DNA from: Granulicella tundricola MP5ACTX9
GTDB taxonomy: Bacteria; Acidobacteriota; Terriglobia; Terriglobales; Acidobacteriaceae
Length of the DNA: 64,000 nt
NCBI RefSeq assembly: GCF_000178975.2
Contig: NC_015064.1
Coordinates: forward strand, 3,100,001-3,164,000
Direction: 5' to 3'
This document shows positions 17,022 to 26,586 of this stretch, in pieces (within the stretch, counting starts at the first letter, position 1; the number at the start of each line of letters is the position of its first letter). The notes beneath the pieces were generated by a model. That model was not told the DNA's origin and did not search any database. It worked only from the letters and a program-made list of their open reading frames with translations. Both the position numbers and the translations under genes were made by a program.

Positions 17022-18653
17022 TTAGAAAAGTGTCTGAAGCTGCTGCGCGATCACCGGCCCATAGAAATTCGCAAACGCGAAGTCGCTTGGATGGGCACCA
17101 TCCCGCAGCAGCACGGGAGAACTGATCGCATTGACTCCGCCCAGTTTGAACATGTTGATGACCGGGATTCCGATGCTGTTCCCATAGGCCACCGTCGCAT
17201 CGGCATACTGCTGGTTGGTCGCGGCAGAGGCAAAGTTGTTGAACTGCAAAGTCACCATCACCACACGGAGCGTCGGCTTTGCATTGAGGTAGTTTTCTAC
17301 CACCCAGCGCATGTTTCCGTAGTAGGTGCCTGAATTGGTCGCATCACCCAGTTGCCCAAGAGTGGTCGACTGATCGTTCGTTCCCAACTCAATCACTTCC
17401 AGGTCGACGTTCGCCAGGCTGTCCGCAAACAGGGTGCCATCAGAAATTCCAAAGGTAGCCTGAGCACAGGTCCCCCCCGTGCCAGAGAGGTTATGACTTG
17501 CGGTAAAGGGACCCAGCATGCCGCCTACGGCGGGATTGCTCCAGCATTCGAACGCCGTATCAAAGCGCTTTCCCGGATGCGCCTCCTGCACGGCCAGCGT
17601 CATCCCAGTTCGCGAGGTCACCACGTTCTGCCATGCGTTATTGAAGAGCGCGGAAAAACTGTCTCCCTGCACGCCCAACTTCCGGTTCTGAAGATACGAA
17701 ACGGCGCTCGTGCCCGAAGGTCCCGCAGGCCCTGTTGCACCCGTCGCACCGGTAGGCCCTTGAGAACCTGCAACGCCCTGTGACCCCTGAGCCCCGGCAG
17801 CCCCAGCAGGTCCTTGAGTTCCCTGCGCCCCGGCAACACCAGGTGTCCCCTGCTGACCGATAGCCCCCATAGCCCCCGTCGAACCTTGTAGACCCATCAA
17901 GCCCTGAGGTCCCATAGCACCAGTGGCACCCGGCAAACCCATCATGCCCTGAGGTCCCGCAGCACCTTGTGGCCCCTGAGGACCCATGGCGCCCGTGAGA
18001 CCAGCCGGACCCTGCAAGCCGGTCGCTCCCGTTGCCCCAGCCTGTGCGAGCACAGCCCAGTTCACGCCGCTCATCGCAGCCCCCAGCGGAGCCACGCCCA
18101 TATTCGCCGCAAGCGCTACGTAAGACGAGCCTTGGTACAGCACCACATCGCGCGCAGCATACTGCTGATTCGGCAGATACGAACTCTGCAGCGTCAGCCC
18201 GATCGGCCCGACAGGACCCTGCACCCCTTGCGCACCCGCGACTCCAACAGCTCCCTGTGCTCCCGCCGTCCCAGGCGAACCCGCAGGCCCCTGCGCGCCA
18301 GACAAGCCCGGAATGCCCTGCGGACCCGCGGCTCCCACGGCTCCCACGGCTCCAGGAGCCCCGGTCGCCCCCGCCTGCGCCAGTACCGCCCAATCGGTCG
18401 CACTCGCAGTCGCTCCCACAGGTGCTACACCGGTACTCGTGGCGAGCGCCACATACGAAGATCCCTGGTACGTCACGACATCCGTCGGGACATATTGCAG
18501 GGTCGCAGTATAGGCGTTGAGAAAGATGAGACCAGGCGCGCCCGCAGGTCCCGCGGGGCCGACCGTCGCAGAAGGACTCTGCGTCACTCCACAACCGGTA
18601 AGAAGCACGAAGCTGACCAAGGCACAAGGGAGAAAAGCAGAGTGTTTAAGCAA
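17022..18653 (-). CDS. Lipoprotein with collagen-like repeats, two carbohydrate-binding-like modules and a C-terminal SGNH hydrolase domain
   Basis: The 543-residue protein begins with a lipobox signal (SFVLLTGC, Cys about 21). Two copies of a roughly 45-residue module follow (about 46-92 and 152-200), each with DVVxYQGSSYVALA and WAVLAQAGATG, the pattern of chitin/carbohydrate-binding type 5/12 modules. They are flanked by collagen-like Gly-X-Y tracts of about 55 and 110 residues. The C-terminal 220 residues form an SGNH hydrolase: LGVQGDSFS (Ser nucleophile), IELGTND, and LLRDGAHPSDFAF (Asp/His). It is likely a lipid-anchored esterase held off the membrane by a collagen-like stalk and binding a glycan. 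The architecture is seen; the substrate is unknown. Confidence 0.75.
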   Translation of the reverse strand: MLKHSAFLPCALVSFVLLTGCGVTQSPSATVGPAGPAGAPGLIFLNAYTATLQYVPTDVVTYQGSSYVALATSTGVAPVGATASATDWAVLAQAGATGAPGAVGAVGAAGPQGIPGLSGAQGPAGSPGTAGAQGAVGVAGAQGVQGPVGPIGLTLQSSYLPNQQYAARDVVLYQGSSYVALAANMGVAPLGAAMSGVNWAVLAQAGATGATGLQGPAGLTGAMGPQGPQGAAGPQGMMGLPGATGAMGPQGLMGLQGSTGAMGAIGQQGTPGVAGAQGTQGPAGAAGAQGSQGVAGSQGPTGATGATGPAGPSGTSAVSYLQNRKLGVQGDSFSALFNNAWQNVVTSRTGMTLAVQEAHPGKRFDTAFECWSNPAVGGMLGPFTASHNLSGTGGTCAQATFGISDGTLFADSLANVDLEVIELGTNDQSTTLGQLGDATNSGTYYGNMRWVVENYLNAKPTLRVVMVTLQFNNFASAATNQQYADATVAYGNSIGIPVINMFKLGGVNAISSPVLLRDGAHPSDFAFANFYGPVIAQQLQTLF

Positions 18654-18827
18654 AATGGAATTTTCCTAATTCGGGAATTCCTTGATAGTACTTTGAAAAG
18701 CGAGATTTGCCACCCAACGAAGGTGTTACCGAGCCAGACGAAGTAGTCAGATGGCATAAGCCGTTCGTTCTATCAAAAGCGGAACTGAGCCTGAACCAGG
18801 CTTAACGCCGCGTCAGCAAAGACGCAA

Positions 18828-19769
18828 CTACTTCGCGTAATACCCGGCGCGAGCTCTAAGCACCAGTCCCGGACGATTCGGCTGAATCACAATCTTGCGG
18901 AAGGCACCGTCGCGAACCTTGTTCGTAGATTGATACGCCACACCATAAAGCGAGCGAAGCTCACCGGCGATCTCCGCAAACGCCTGGCTGACCTTCATCG
19001 CATGCACATCGTAGGACTTGCCCCCGGTCTGCGCGGTGAGGTGGTCGAGTTCGCGCATGCCATACCGGTCGCGCGCATTCATCTTGCCATGATTGAGTTC
19101 CGTGTAGCGGATCGCATACACCAGCACGTCATTGTTTTGCGCAGCTTCAATCGCATCGACAAGATCGTGTTCACTGGAGTTTTCCTCGCCGTCAGAGAAG
19201 ACGACCAGAACCTTCCGGCGCTGATGAACATCCGCCATCTTCTCGGTCGCAGAGTAGAAGATGGCGTCGTTGAGCGCGGTCCCAAACTCCCGCTCTTCGA
19301 TCGGTCCGAGCTCCGGCCCGTCCCGATGGCCCTTATCGTAGCTGCGGAGGTTATCGATGATAGCCGCCTGGTCGCCGGTCCAGTCACTCACCAGCCGCAG
19401 ATGATTCCCGAAGCAAACCGCAAAGACGCGGTCACCGGGAAGCAGAGTCTGATGGAGGAAGTCGGCGATATCATGCTCGTGCTCCTTGATGAACTTCTCC
19501 TGGCTTCCGCTCGCGTCGATCACCAGGCCGATACTGAGGTTGAGCTGATCGGCGTGCGAGAAGAAGCGGACCGTCTGAGGAACGCCGTCCTCAATGATGG
19601 TGAGGTCGTCCTTGGCAACATCATTGACGAGCCCGCCGGAGCCATCGTGCACGCTGACTGTCGTATCGATCAGATGAGTCTCCACCTTCAGCGGAGGAAA
19701 GCTCTGAGCAAGAACAGGAAGGGGTAGCAAAAGAGCTGCGGTTAGGAAGCTTCGCACACTTGAAAGCAT
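18828..19769 (-). CDS. VWFA-related family exported protein (TIGR03436 type)
   Basis: The start at 19769 gives a clean signal peptide (MLSSVRSFLTAALLLPLPVLAQ); an in-frame start at 19808 would add 13 residues before it. The mature part has an N-terminal beta domain (LIDTTVSVHDGSGGLVNDVAKDD) and a von Willebrand factor A domain with the MIDAS motif DASGS and a second metal-binding stretch VFSDGEEN, followed by DVLVYAIRY. This family is strikingly expanded in Acidobacteria. It probably binds a protein or metal outside the membrane; no specific function is known. The next gene on this strand, the collagen-like lipoprotein, starts 175 bases away. Confidence 0.78.
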   Translation of the reverse strand: MLSSVRSFLTAALLLPLPVLAQSFPPLKVETHLIDTTVSVHDGSGGLVNDVAKDDLTIIEDGVPQTVRFFSHADQLNLSIGLVIDASGSQEKFIKEHEHDIADFLHQTLLPGDRVFAVCFGNHLRLVSDWTGDQAAIIDNLRSYDKGHRDGPELGPIEEREFGTALNDAIFYSATEKMADVHQRRKVLVVFSDGEENSSEHDLVDAIEAAQNNDVLVYAIRYTELNHGKMNARDRYGMRELDHLTAQTGGKSYDVHAMKVSQAFAEIAGELRSLYGVAYQSTNKVRDGAFRKIVIQPNRPGLVLRARAGYYAK

Positions 19770-19951
19770 GATGGGTTTACGCAAAAAAACCGCCGGTGGT
19801 TCCGTCAAAGCGAACGCACGGGGCTGGCCAGGATCGACGATGCAGCCGATGTCATGATCAAGCTTGGGACGCGAGATCTTTATGGGCGCGGTGCCAGGAC
19901 TATTGGCTCCTTTTCAAGCAGCGCCGGCTCGCATTGCTGTAGATTGGCGTG

Positions 19952-20872
19952 ATGATGGAGATCGCCAGGACAGAGCAAAGAAGAAATCGATGGATTTTAC
20001 TCGCCACGTATCTCTATCTAGGCTTGCTCTTTGCCTATGCGCTGCACGGCGCTTATACCGAAAGCGGGCTGCCAGGTCTTGTCGTCGACAGCCAGATGCG
20101 GCTCCTTGGGTTTGCATCGCTGAAGATGACGCTGGTCCTGACGATGTTAGTCGGCTGCATCCCCCTCTTAGCTTTAGTAACAGTATTCAAGAAAATCGCT
20201 TTTGCTGAAACCAAGGCTTTTCTCGTCTACGCGAACCCGAGGAATGCAAGCTTTCCGAATCCCATGACATGGGGCTTTGTCTTTGCGATCCCAGCTGGCA
20301 TGGCCCTGCTCGGAGCTGTCATCGCAGCCGTACTATATGTGGGACACAAACAGGAAGAGGCTAAACCGGTGGACCAGGTGGACCTCGCGACCGCTCCGGC
20401 CGGCCCTGACCAACATCAGGGCTATATCTCCCTGAACGGCAACGTACCGAAAAAATTCATCGTCACCTCGAAGGCCGGAGAGCTTTGGGATGCTTTCGCC
20501 CCGGTGGTCGAGTCAAACTGGACGCAGGCAGCGCCTGTACGCTACCTGGTGCATTGCAGGACTGCGAGCTCCGAACATGGCTCACCGATTCTGCCGGCAC
20601 CCTTGACCGATGGTGTGCCTTACAACTTCACGGGCACACTGAGTCATGGCATTTCTGGCACTGTGGCGCGCAAACTACTCGACGAGAAGATCAACGTGCC
20701 GGATGGACTCGCGGTGGTGGAGTGGGGTGATATCCCCAGCCAGCGGGCCGATCCGTTCTATGTCGACGTCTTCATCACGATCGCCGTCACGGTTGCGGTC
20801 AGCGGGATGACCTTTCTCATGCTCTGTTTCGCACGTTGGCAGAACGCACGGGTCTTGCCACCAAAGCCCTAG
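19952..20872 (+). CDS. Hypothetical membrane protein, four predicted helices
   Basis: About 306 residues. Three hydrophobic segments lie in the first 130 residues (ILLATYLYLGLLFAYAL, LKMTLVLTMLVGCIPLLALV and FVFAIPAGMALLGAVIAAVLYV). A soluble region of about 130 residues with no recognised fold follows, then a final helix (VFITIAVTVAVSGMTFLMLCF). GTG at 19949 and ATG at 19952 or 19955 are equally possible starts; no good ribosome-binding site is seen. The 3' end overlaps the convergent gene by 4 bases. Family not recognised. Confidence 0.55.
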   Translation: MMEIARTEQRRNRWILLATYLYLGLLFAYALHGAYTESGLPGLVVDSQMRLLGFASLKMTLVLTMLVGCIPLLALVTVFKKIAFAETKAFLVYANPRNASFPNPMTWGFVFAIPAGMALLGAVIAAVLYVGHKQEEAKPVDQVDLATAPAGPDQHQGYISLNGNVPKKFIVTSKAGELWDAFAPVVESNWTQAAPVRYLVHCRTASSEHGSPILPAPLTDGVPYNFTGTLSHGISGTVARKLLDEKINVPDGLAVVEWGDIPSQRADPFYVDVFITIAVTVAVSGMTFLMLCFARWQNARVLPPKP

Positions 20873-21324
20873 GGTCCGCTCGCATACGCCTGCTGGAGAT
20901 CGACGATGCACTCCGCCCCGGCCTTCTTCTTCCCTTCAGTCGTCGTAGCGTTATAGAAAGAGCCCGAAGCACCCTTGAGCGAAGCATGCATGTGGATCGA
21001 AGACGAGAAGGACATGCTGTAGCTGGAGCTTGGATTCCCATCCTTATCCGGCTTCTGTGAACTGGTGCCGTCATGCTCAGACTTCTTATCGAAGGTCAGC
21101 GTGATGTCAGCCAGGTCGGGGTCGTCGACAATAGTGAACTTCCCCCACCGCTTCAAAGCCTCAACCGCACCCTGCTCGACAGCCTCGTTGTGCGTGTTAT
21201 TGAGGATGACAATCGTCTTCGCAATAAACACAGGCTTGGGCAGCGGGTGCGCAGTACCTTGGCATGCGGCATAACCCATAGACAAACTGGCGGAAAGTAA
21301 GAGTGTGGCAGCAAAACGTCTCAC
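20869..21324 (-). CDS. Hypothetical exported protein
   Basis: The 151-residue product has a signal peptide (MRRFAATLLLSASLSMGYAA) and a mature domain starting KTIVILNNTHNEAVEQGAVEAL, then a strand FTIVDDPDLADITLTFDKK, a Ser/Lys/Asp-rich linker and a short strand HASLKGA. The shape is like small periplasmic proteins with a nucleotide- or metal-free alpha/beta fold, but no family was recognised. It overlaps the convergent membrane-protein gene by 4 bases. Confidence 0.5.
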   Translation of the reverse strand: MRRFAATLLLSASLSMGYAACQGTAHPLPKPVFIAKTIVILNNTHNEAVEQGAVEALKRWGKFTIVDDPDLADITLTFDKKSEHDGTSSQKPDKDGNPSSSYSMSFSSSIHMHASLKGASGSFYNATTTEGKKKAGAECIVDLQQAYASGP

Positions 21325-21434
21325 GATTTGGACTCCTATGAAGCGCGCTCGATCAACTTCCCCTCTAAACCCAAAAGGGACTCAAGCCTTGTATACCAAA
21401 GGCCACGGAAGCCGTAAAGGCCACCGCCTAAGCC

Positions 21435-22619
21435 CTATAGCTCCATCGCAAACTGCCCGCTGGCCTCATACACATTCACCTTCGCCTCGGTTGCGAGCCC
21501 CAGCACCAGCCGCTCCAGCACAAGCCGCTTATCCGGCGGGCTCGACCGAATCTCCAGGTCAGCCTTGGCAATCAACCGCAACGCCCGCGTCAGATCCCCC
21601 CGCGACTTGTATCTCCGAGCCTGCTTGATCAGCTCCTCAGCCGCAAACGGAGGCATCCGGAAGCCCTGCCACAGCACCCCCCAGATCGCCCTTGAGTCCC
21701 TGACATTTTTCTCCGAAATAATCAGCATCTGCCGGAACGTCCGCGCCAGCATATACAAGTGCCCGATCGCCGAATCCTCGCCACCATCGCTCGCATTCAA
21801 CAACCCATGCAGCAGCCCAAGCGCACGCGGCCGGTCCTTCGCGGAGATCGCATCCGTCAGCTCATACAAGGACCGCTGCTTCGCCGCCAGCACCATCGTC
21901 TCCACATCGCCCAGCGTAATCGCCGGCGTCTCAACTGCGGGCTTCCCCGCCAGCGTCAGCAACTGCTTCCCTTGCGCGTACAAACACAGTTTCTCAAACT
22001 CACTGGCAATTAGCATCATGTCCGCACCCAGCGCGTCCACCAACTCCCTCGCCGCGTCCGTCTCAATCCGAGCCCCACGTTCAGCCGCCGTCTCCATCAA
22101 CCACCGAGCAGCATCACCTTCCTCAACCCGCGCCAGCTCCACCAACCCACACCAGTCGCCCAGCGTCTCGCGGATGCGGTCGTAGCGCTCCTTGTCGGTC
22201 ATATCCATGCGCCGAAGATCGGTCGGAATAGAAAGATGATCCGCCACAAACAAAATCAGTGCCTGCGGATTCGGCCGCCGGAAGTAAGCGTCGATCGCCG
22301 CAAACTCCTCCTTCTTCGACCCCCGTCCGTACAGCGCCTTCAACCCACGCACGAAGATCACTTGGAACGGCACCATCAGCGAAGGCGTCTGCGCCCGGTC
22401 CAGCACATCGAAGATCGCCGTCTCACCCAAGTCCAGGTCATGCAGGCAGAAGTCCCGCTGATCCGGCGGAGCCAGCGCATCGAGCACCCCATCCCGGCAC
22501 CGCTGATACAGAAACGCCTCATCCCCCGCCAGCACATACCCCGGCCTTAGGCTGCCAGACCGCAGCTCCGAAAGAAATCGATCTGAACTCGCAAAACTCT
22601 TGATCACAGCCTTAGGCAT
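21435..22619 (-). CDS. holA: DNA polymerase III subunit delta
   Basis: The product (394 residues from ATG 22619) matches HolA: N-terminal YVLAGDEAFLYQRCRDGVLDAL, the vestigial AAA+ region with LMVPFQVIFVRGL and PQALILFVADHLSIP, and the C-terminal collar domain (LHGLLN through LYMLARTFRQMLII and KSRGDLTRALRLIAKADLEI). Delta opens the sliding clamp in the clamp-loader complex. The ATG shares its first base with the lptE stop (TGATG), so translation is probably coupled. An in-frame TTG at 22622 is an unlikely alternative. holA next to lptE is a common arrangement. Confidence 0.9.
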   Translation of the reverse strand: MPKAVIKSFASSDRFLSELRSGSLRPGYVLAGDEAFLYQRCRDGVLDALAPPDQRDFCLHDLDLGETAIFDVLDRAQTPSLMVPFQVIFVRGLKALYGRGSKKEEFAAIDAYFRRPNPQALILFVADHLSIPTDLRRMDMTDKERYDRIRETLGDWCGLVELARVEEGDAARWLMETAAERGARIETDAARELVDALGADMMLIASEFEKLCLYAQGKQLLTLAGKPAVETPAITLGDVETMVLAAKQRSLYELTDAISAKDRPRALGLLHGLLNASDGGEDSAIGHLYMLARTFRQMLIISEKNVRDSRAIWGVLWQGFRMPPFAAEELIKQARRYKSRGDLTRALRLIAKADLEIRSSPPDKRLVLERLVLGLATEAKVNVYEASGQFAMEL

Positions 22620-23152
22620 CAAAACGACTCCAACACATTCGATACCAGCGTCTGCGCAAAGTCCCGAGCCATCCGTCTCACCGCCGGTCCATCCTCCTGG
22701 ATAAACCCGGACAAATCCTGCGTCGACTGATACTGCTCCCGATAAGCCAGCGCATCGTTCTGATACAGCACCTTCCCATCGCTCCCCGTCAGTACCACCC
22801 GAGCCGTAATCGTCACCAGGTAAGAAGATGTCTGCCCGGAGGTCGAGTCATACGTCAGCGGCGAAGCCGTCTGCGAAAGAATCGTCCCCTTCAGCGTCGC
22901 ATCCGCCGGCCCATCCGTATTCAGCACCTGGTACTTCGTCCGCGTATTCAACTCCCGGATCACCGCCTGCGTAAACGCAAACTCCGTATGAAAAGACTGC
23001 GTCCGATTCTCAAACACCGGCACCGCCACCGTCCGCACAGAAGCCGGCAGATGTGTAGCCGCCCCAGCCGTGTGGTACCCGCACCCACTCAACGGAAGCA
23101 CCATAGAAACCAACAAAAACAGCATGAAAAGTCGTCGCATCGCCTCTTCCAT
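22619..23152 (-). CDS. lptE: LPS-assembly lipoprotein LptE
   Basis: The start is placed at ATG 23152 (MEEAMRRLFMLFLLVSMVLPLSGC), giving a lipoprotein signal with lipobox LSGC. ATG 23140 is also possible. The longer frame starting at 23254 would overlap the ftsH terminator. The mature protein has YHTAGAATHLPASVRTVAVPVFENRTQSFH and later RVVLTGSDGKVLYQNDALAYREQY, the LptE/RlpB pattern. LptE plugs the LptD barrel that inserts lipopolysaccharide in the outer membrane, so this organism makes LPS. It is coupled to holA downstream. Confidence 0.85.
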   Translation of the reverse strand: MEEAMRRLFMLFLLVSMVLPLSGCGYHTAGAATHLPASVRTVAVPVFENRTQSFHTEFAFTQAVIRELNTRTKYQVLNTDGPADATLKGTILSQTASPLTYDSTSGQTSSYLVTITARVVLTGSDGKVLYQNDALAYREQYQSTQDLSGFIQEDGPAVRRMARDFAQTLVSNVLESF

Positions 23153-23230
23153 TGTCGCACCCACACCCTGCGCGATGCAGAGAACAACCCCGCTTTCCAC
23201 AGGCAAGAACCCGCGTAAGCAAAGCCCGAA

Positions 23231-23267
23231 CAAAGAAAATCCCCGCTCCAGCAAAGCCGGAACGGGG
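23231..23267 (-). terminator. Rho-independent terminator after ftsH
   Basis: On the minus strand CCCCGTTCC (23267-23259) pairs with GGAGCGGGG (23249-23241), with one G-T wobble and a 9-base loop, followed by ATTTTCTTTG. It lies 35 bases after the ftsH stop. Confidence 0.75.
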
Positions 23268-23301
23268 ACGCCTTACTAATCACAAACTACTAATCACTGT
23301 T

Positions 23302-25221
23302 CTAGGCAGGGCTAGGCTGTCCTTCAAATCCAGGCTTCCGGCCGTTCTCAGGCTTCAGCACCTTCTGCACGTCGCCACCGGGACCCGGATCGACCGCCGA
23401 AAGTGGCGAACGCGCCTCCGGAAGCTCCTTGCCTTCGATGATCAGCTTGATCTCAGCCGCATCCAGCGTCTCCCGCTCCAGCAGGGCGGCCGACATGCGA
23501 TGCATGATGTCGTGGTTCCCATCCAGAATCGAGTAAGCCGACTGATAACCCGCGTCCACAAAGTTGCGGACCTCTTCGTCGATCTGCTTCGCCGTATCGT
23601 CTGAGAAGTCACGCGCCTGGCCAATCTCACGCCCAAGGAACACCTCGCCGCCTTCTTTCTTGCCGAAGGTCAGCGGACCCATCCGCGACATACCGTACTC
23701 GCAAACCATCGCGCGAGCCAGCGCCGTGGACCGTTGAATATCGTTGCCCGCGCCGGTCGTCATCTGCTTCAGGAATATCTCTTCCGCGCAGCGTCCGCCC
23801 ATAAATACAGCCAACTGAGTCTCCAGGTAATCCTTGGTGACGGTGTGCTTATCTTCCTCAGGCAGGTGCATCGTCACGCCCAGCGCCATACCGCGCGGGA
23901 TGATCGTCACCTTGTGAAGAGGATCAGAGTGGTTCCGCAGCGCCGCGACCAGAACGTGCCCGGCCTCGTGATACGCCGTCACCTTCTTCTCCTCGTCGGA
24001 CAGCAGCATCGACTTCCGCTCCGCGCCCATCATGACCTTATCCTTCGCGGTCTCGAAGTCGAACATGTGGACGGCCTTGCGGTTGAACCGAGCCGCGGTC
24101 AACGCAGCCTCATTTACCATGTTCGCCAGATCCGCGCCGGAGAAGCCCGGTGTCCCACGAGCCAGAACGTTCAGGTTCACGTCCTCAGACATAGGAACCT
24201 TCTTCGAGTGAACGCGCAGAACCTCTTCGCGCCCCTTGATGTCAGGACGATCCACAATCACGCGCCGATCGAAACGGCCCGGACGCAGCAGAGCCGGGTC
24301 GAGCACATCCGGACGGTTCGTAGCAGCCACCAGGATCACTCCATCGTTGGCCTCGAATCCATCCATCTCCACCAGCAACTGGTTCAGCGTCTGCTCGCGC
24401 TCATCGTGTCCGCCGCCCAGTCCGGCACCGCGGTGCCGTCCAACAGCGTCGATCTCATCGATGAAGATGATGCAAGGAGCATTCTTCTTGCCCTGCTCGA
24501 ACAGGTCGCGCACGCGCGAAGCGCCCACGCCCACAAACATCTCCACAAAGTCGGAGCCGGAGATCGAGAAGAACGGAACGTTTGCCTCGCCTGCAACAGC
24601 GCGGGCGAGCAAGGTCTTACCCGTTCCCGGAGGTCCGACCAATAGCACGCCCTTGGGAATGCGGCCGCCCAGTTTCTGGAACTTCTGGCTTTCGCGCAGG
24701 AACTCGATGATCTCCTTCAGCTCTTCCTTAGCCTCATCGACACCCGCCACATCCTTGAACGTGATCTTCTTCTGCTGCATGGAGAGCAGGCGCGCACGGC
24801 TCTTGCCGAAGCTCATTGCCTTGTTCCCGCCGGACTGCATCTGCCGCATCATGAACAGGAACAGCCCCAGCAGCAGCGCCACCGGCGCCAGGCTCACCAG
24901 CGCATTCACCCAGAAGCTCGGCGTCTGGTCCTTGATCGTGATCCCTACCCCATGCTCCCGCAGGTTCTTGTACAGATCCGGGTAGTTGCTCGGGATGATC
25001 GTGTGGAAGGTCTCTTTCTTGTCCTTATAGTGGCCCGTAACTTCATTGCCATTGACCGTGACGTCCTGGATCTTGCCGGCGTCTGCGTCGTTCTGAAGCT
25101 GCGACAGGCTCACCTGCTCTTCCTTGCCGCCGCCCGTGGTCTTGGCGACGTAGTTCCAGAGGATGAACAAGCAGGCAAGCAGCGAAACCCAGAGTAAAAG
25201 TTGTTTAACGGTCGAATTCAA
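23302..25221 (-). CDS. ftsH: ATP-dependent zinc metalloprotease FtsH
   Basis: Motifs appear in family order: two N-terminal membrane helices ([19 protein letters not shown] and [20 protein letters not shown]), Walker A GPPGTGKT, Walker [12 protein letters not shown], the pore loop FVEMFVGVG, the second region of homology [18 protein letters not shown], and the zinc site HEAGH. FtsH degrades misfolded and regulatory proteins at the inner membrane. The start is set at TTG 25221 because GAGGAAA lies 6 bases upstream and the resulting start, [11 protein letters not shown], fits the family N-terminus; the ATG at 25338 would add 39 residues with no ribosome-binding site. The product is then 639 residues, a normal length. 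Confidence 0.93.
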   Translation of the reverse strand: MNSTVKQLLLWVSLLACLFILWNYVAKTTGGGKEEQVSLSQLQNDADAGKIQDVTVNGNEVTGHYKDKKETFHTIIPSNYPDLYKNLREHGVGITIKDQTPSFWVNALVSLAPVALLLGLFLFMMRQMQSGGNKAMSFGKSRARLLSMQQKKITFKDVAGVDEAKEELKEIIEFLRESQKFQKLGGRIPKGVLLVGPPGTGKTLLARAVAGEANVPFFSISGSDFVEMFVGVGASRVRDLFEQGKKNAPCIIFIDEIDAVGRHRGAGLGGGHDEREQTLNQLLVEMDGFEANDGVILVAATNRPDVLDPALLRPGRFDRRVIVDRPDIKGREEVLRVHSKKVPMSEDVNLNVLARGTPGFSGADLANMVNEAALTAARFNRKAVHMFDFETAKDKVMMGAERKSMLLSDEEKKVTAYHEAGHVLVAALRNHSDPLHKVTIIPRGMALGVTMHLPEEDKHTVTKDYLETQLAVFMGGRCAEEIFLKQMTTGAGNDIQRSTALARAMVCEYGMSRMGPLTFGKKEGGEVFLGREIGQARDFSDDTAKQIDEEVRNFVDAGYQSAYSILDGNHDIMHRMSAALLERETLDAAEIKLIIEGKELPEARSPLSAVDPGPGGDVQKVLKPENGRKPGFEGQPSPA

Positions 25222-25435
25222 GCGAATTTCCTCGTGGTGAACCAGGGTAAAACTTAACTCCCCAGGGTTTCGATTCAACTCAGCCCCAGGGCTCTCATTC
25301 GTTAGACGTGTACTGATTCGCAAAGTGACGAAAGGCACCGCTACGTAATTAGCTTAGATTCTACTCTTAGCCGAAGGATTCACGCGCGCCAAATTCCCGC
25401 CCGTTTCCTGCAACTTACGTCCACTTTCCCACCAT

Positions 25436-26491
25436 TCAGCCCTGACTCCCGCTTCCGGCCCGCGAGAGCCTCAGCTCTCGCACACTCCGCTCCCCCACCA
25501 GCCCATTCGCCAGTTTCAACACCGATCCCGCCTTCGTCGGCACCGTCGGGTCCGCCGGCCCAATCCCCGCCAGCGCCAGCAGCCGCCCAGTCTCGTCAAA
25601 ACTCAGTCTCGCCCCAATCCCCCTCGCTGCCGCCCGCAGCACCCGCCGCCGCAGCGCCCCATCCATCGCCCGCAGCCGTTCGATCTCAATCGCCACCGCC
25701 CCGCCATCCACCGCAGTTGAGTTCGCCCGTCCCCCGCCCCGCACTGGTTTACCCGGCAGCAGCACCTGCGGCAGCAGCCGCTTCAGCTCCACCCCCCACC
25801 GAGCCTCCTCCTCCCGAGCCACCTCCGCCAGATTCGCCAGCGTCCGGTCCACCGAAGGATTCTCCGCCCGCAGCACCGGCATCACCGTATGCCGCAGCCG
25901 GTTGCGCGTAAACGCCTCATCCGCATTGGACGAGTCCTCCCGCCACCCCTGCCCCTTCGCCTTCAGAAACTCAACCAACTCCCCCCGCCGAACCCCCAGC
26001 ACCGGCCTCACCACCCGCCCACCCGGCACCTCCACCACCGGCGAGATCCCTCCCAACCCCTCCGTCCAGGCCCCCCGCAGCAACTTCATCAACACCGTCT
26101 CCGCCTGATCGTCCAGCGTATGCGCCGTCAGCACCACATTCGCCCGCCCCTCAGCGATCAGCCGCCGAAAGCACTCATACCGAACCTCCCGCGCCGCCTC
26201 CTCAACCGTCTCCCCCCGAGCAGCCACCCGCCCCGCCACATCCGCCCGCTCGATCGTCAGCGGCACCCCCAGCCCCTCACACAGCGCCGCCACAAACCCC
26301 TCATCCCCATCCGACTCCGCCCCGCGCAGCCCATGATTCACATGCACCGCAGAGACCCCCAACCCCAACCCCTTACTCCCCCCATTAGCCGCACAAACCA
26401 GCAGCAGCATCGCCACAGAGTCCGCCCCGCCCGATACCGCGCAGCAGACCCTCTCCCCCACCTTCAACCCCACACTCGGAAGCGCCAACAC
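25436..26491 (-). CDS. tilS: tRNA(Ile)-lysidine synthase
   Basis: The 351-residue product starts at GTG 26491, with GGTGGAG upstream. The ATP-binding P-loop is CCAVSGGADSVAML (residues about 16-29), followed by VSAVHVNHGLRGAESDGDEGFV and the LTAHTLDDQAETVLMKLLRG segment, all typical of TilS. The C-terminal domains are short compared with E. coli TilS. The enzyme adds lysine to C34 of the CAU anticodon of tRNA-Ile2, changing codon reading from AUG to AUA. It lies upstream of ftsH on the same strand, as in many bacteria. Confidence 0.9.
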   Translation of the reverse strand: MLALPSVGLKVGERVCCAVSGGADSVAMLLLVCAANGGSKGLGLGVSAVHVNHGLRGAESDGDEGFVAALCEGLGVPLTIERADVAGRVAARGETVEEAAREVRYECFRRLIAEGRANVVLTAHTLDDQAETVLMKLLRGAWTEGLGGISPVVEVPGGRVVRPVLGVRRGELVEFLKAKGQGWREDSSNADEAFTRNRLRHTVMPVLRAENPSVDRTLANLAEVAREEEARWGVELKRLLPQVLLPGKPVRGGGRANSTAVDGGAVAIEIERLRAMDGALRRRVLRAAARGIGARLSFDETGRLLALAGIGPADPTVPTKAGSVLKLANGLVGERSVRELRLSRAGSGSQG

Positions 26492-26514
26492 GTCTACTCC
26501 ACCTCTGATCCCGT

Positions 26515-26583
26515 TTTGAAAGGGCGGGGCTTAAGCCCCGCCGTCATATCCCCACCACAAATCCGGCTTTAGCCGCTGAGGGA
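26515..26583 (-). repeat. Palindromic intergenic repeat, copy A of a two-hairpin element
   Basis: Read on the minus strand, the unit is TCCCTCAG, the hairpin CGGCTAAAGCCG, a 20-odd base linker, the hairpin GGCGGGGCTTAAGCCCCGCC, then CTTTCAAA. A second copy lies at 48792-48859 in the opposite orientation. This copy lies between the glycosidase gene and tilS. Confidence 0.75.
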
Positions 26584-26586
26584 ATG

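Noticed and set aside
23153..23254. Longer lptE start upstream of the lipoprotein signal
   Set aside because: It would overlap the ftsH terminator and bury the lipobox signal.
24236..24985. Plus-strand open frame opposite ftsH
   Set aside because: Antisense reading of a highly conserved gene with no start signals.
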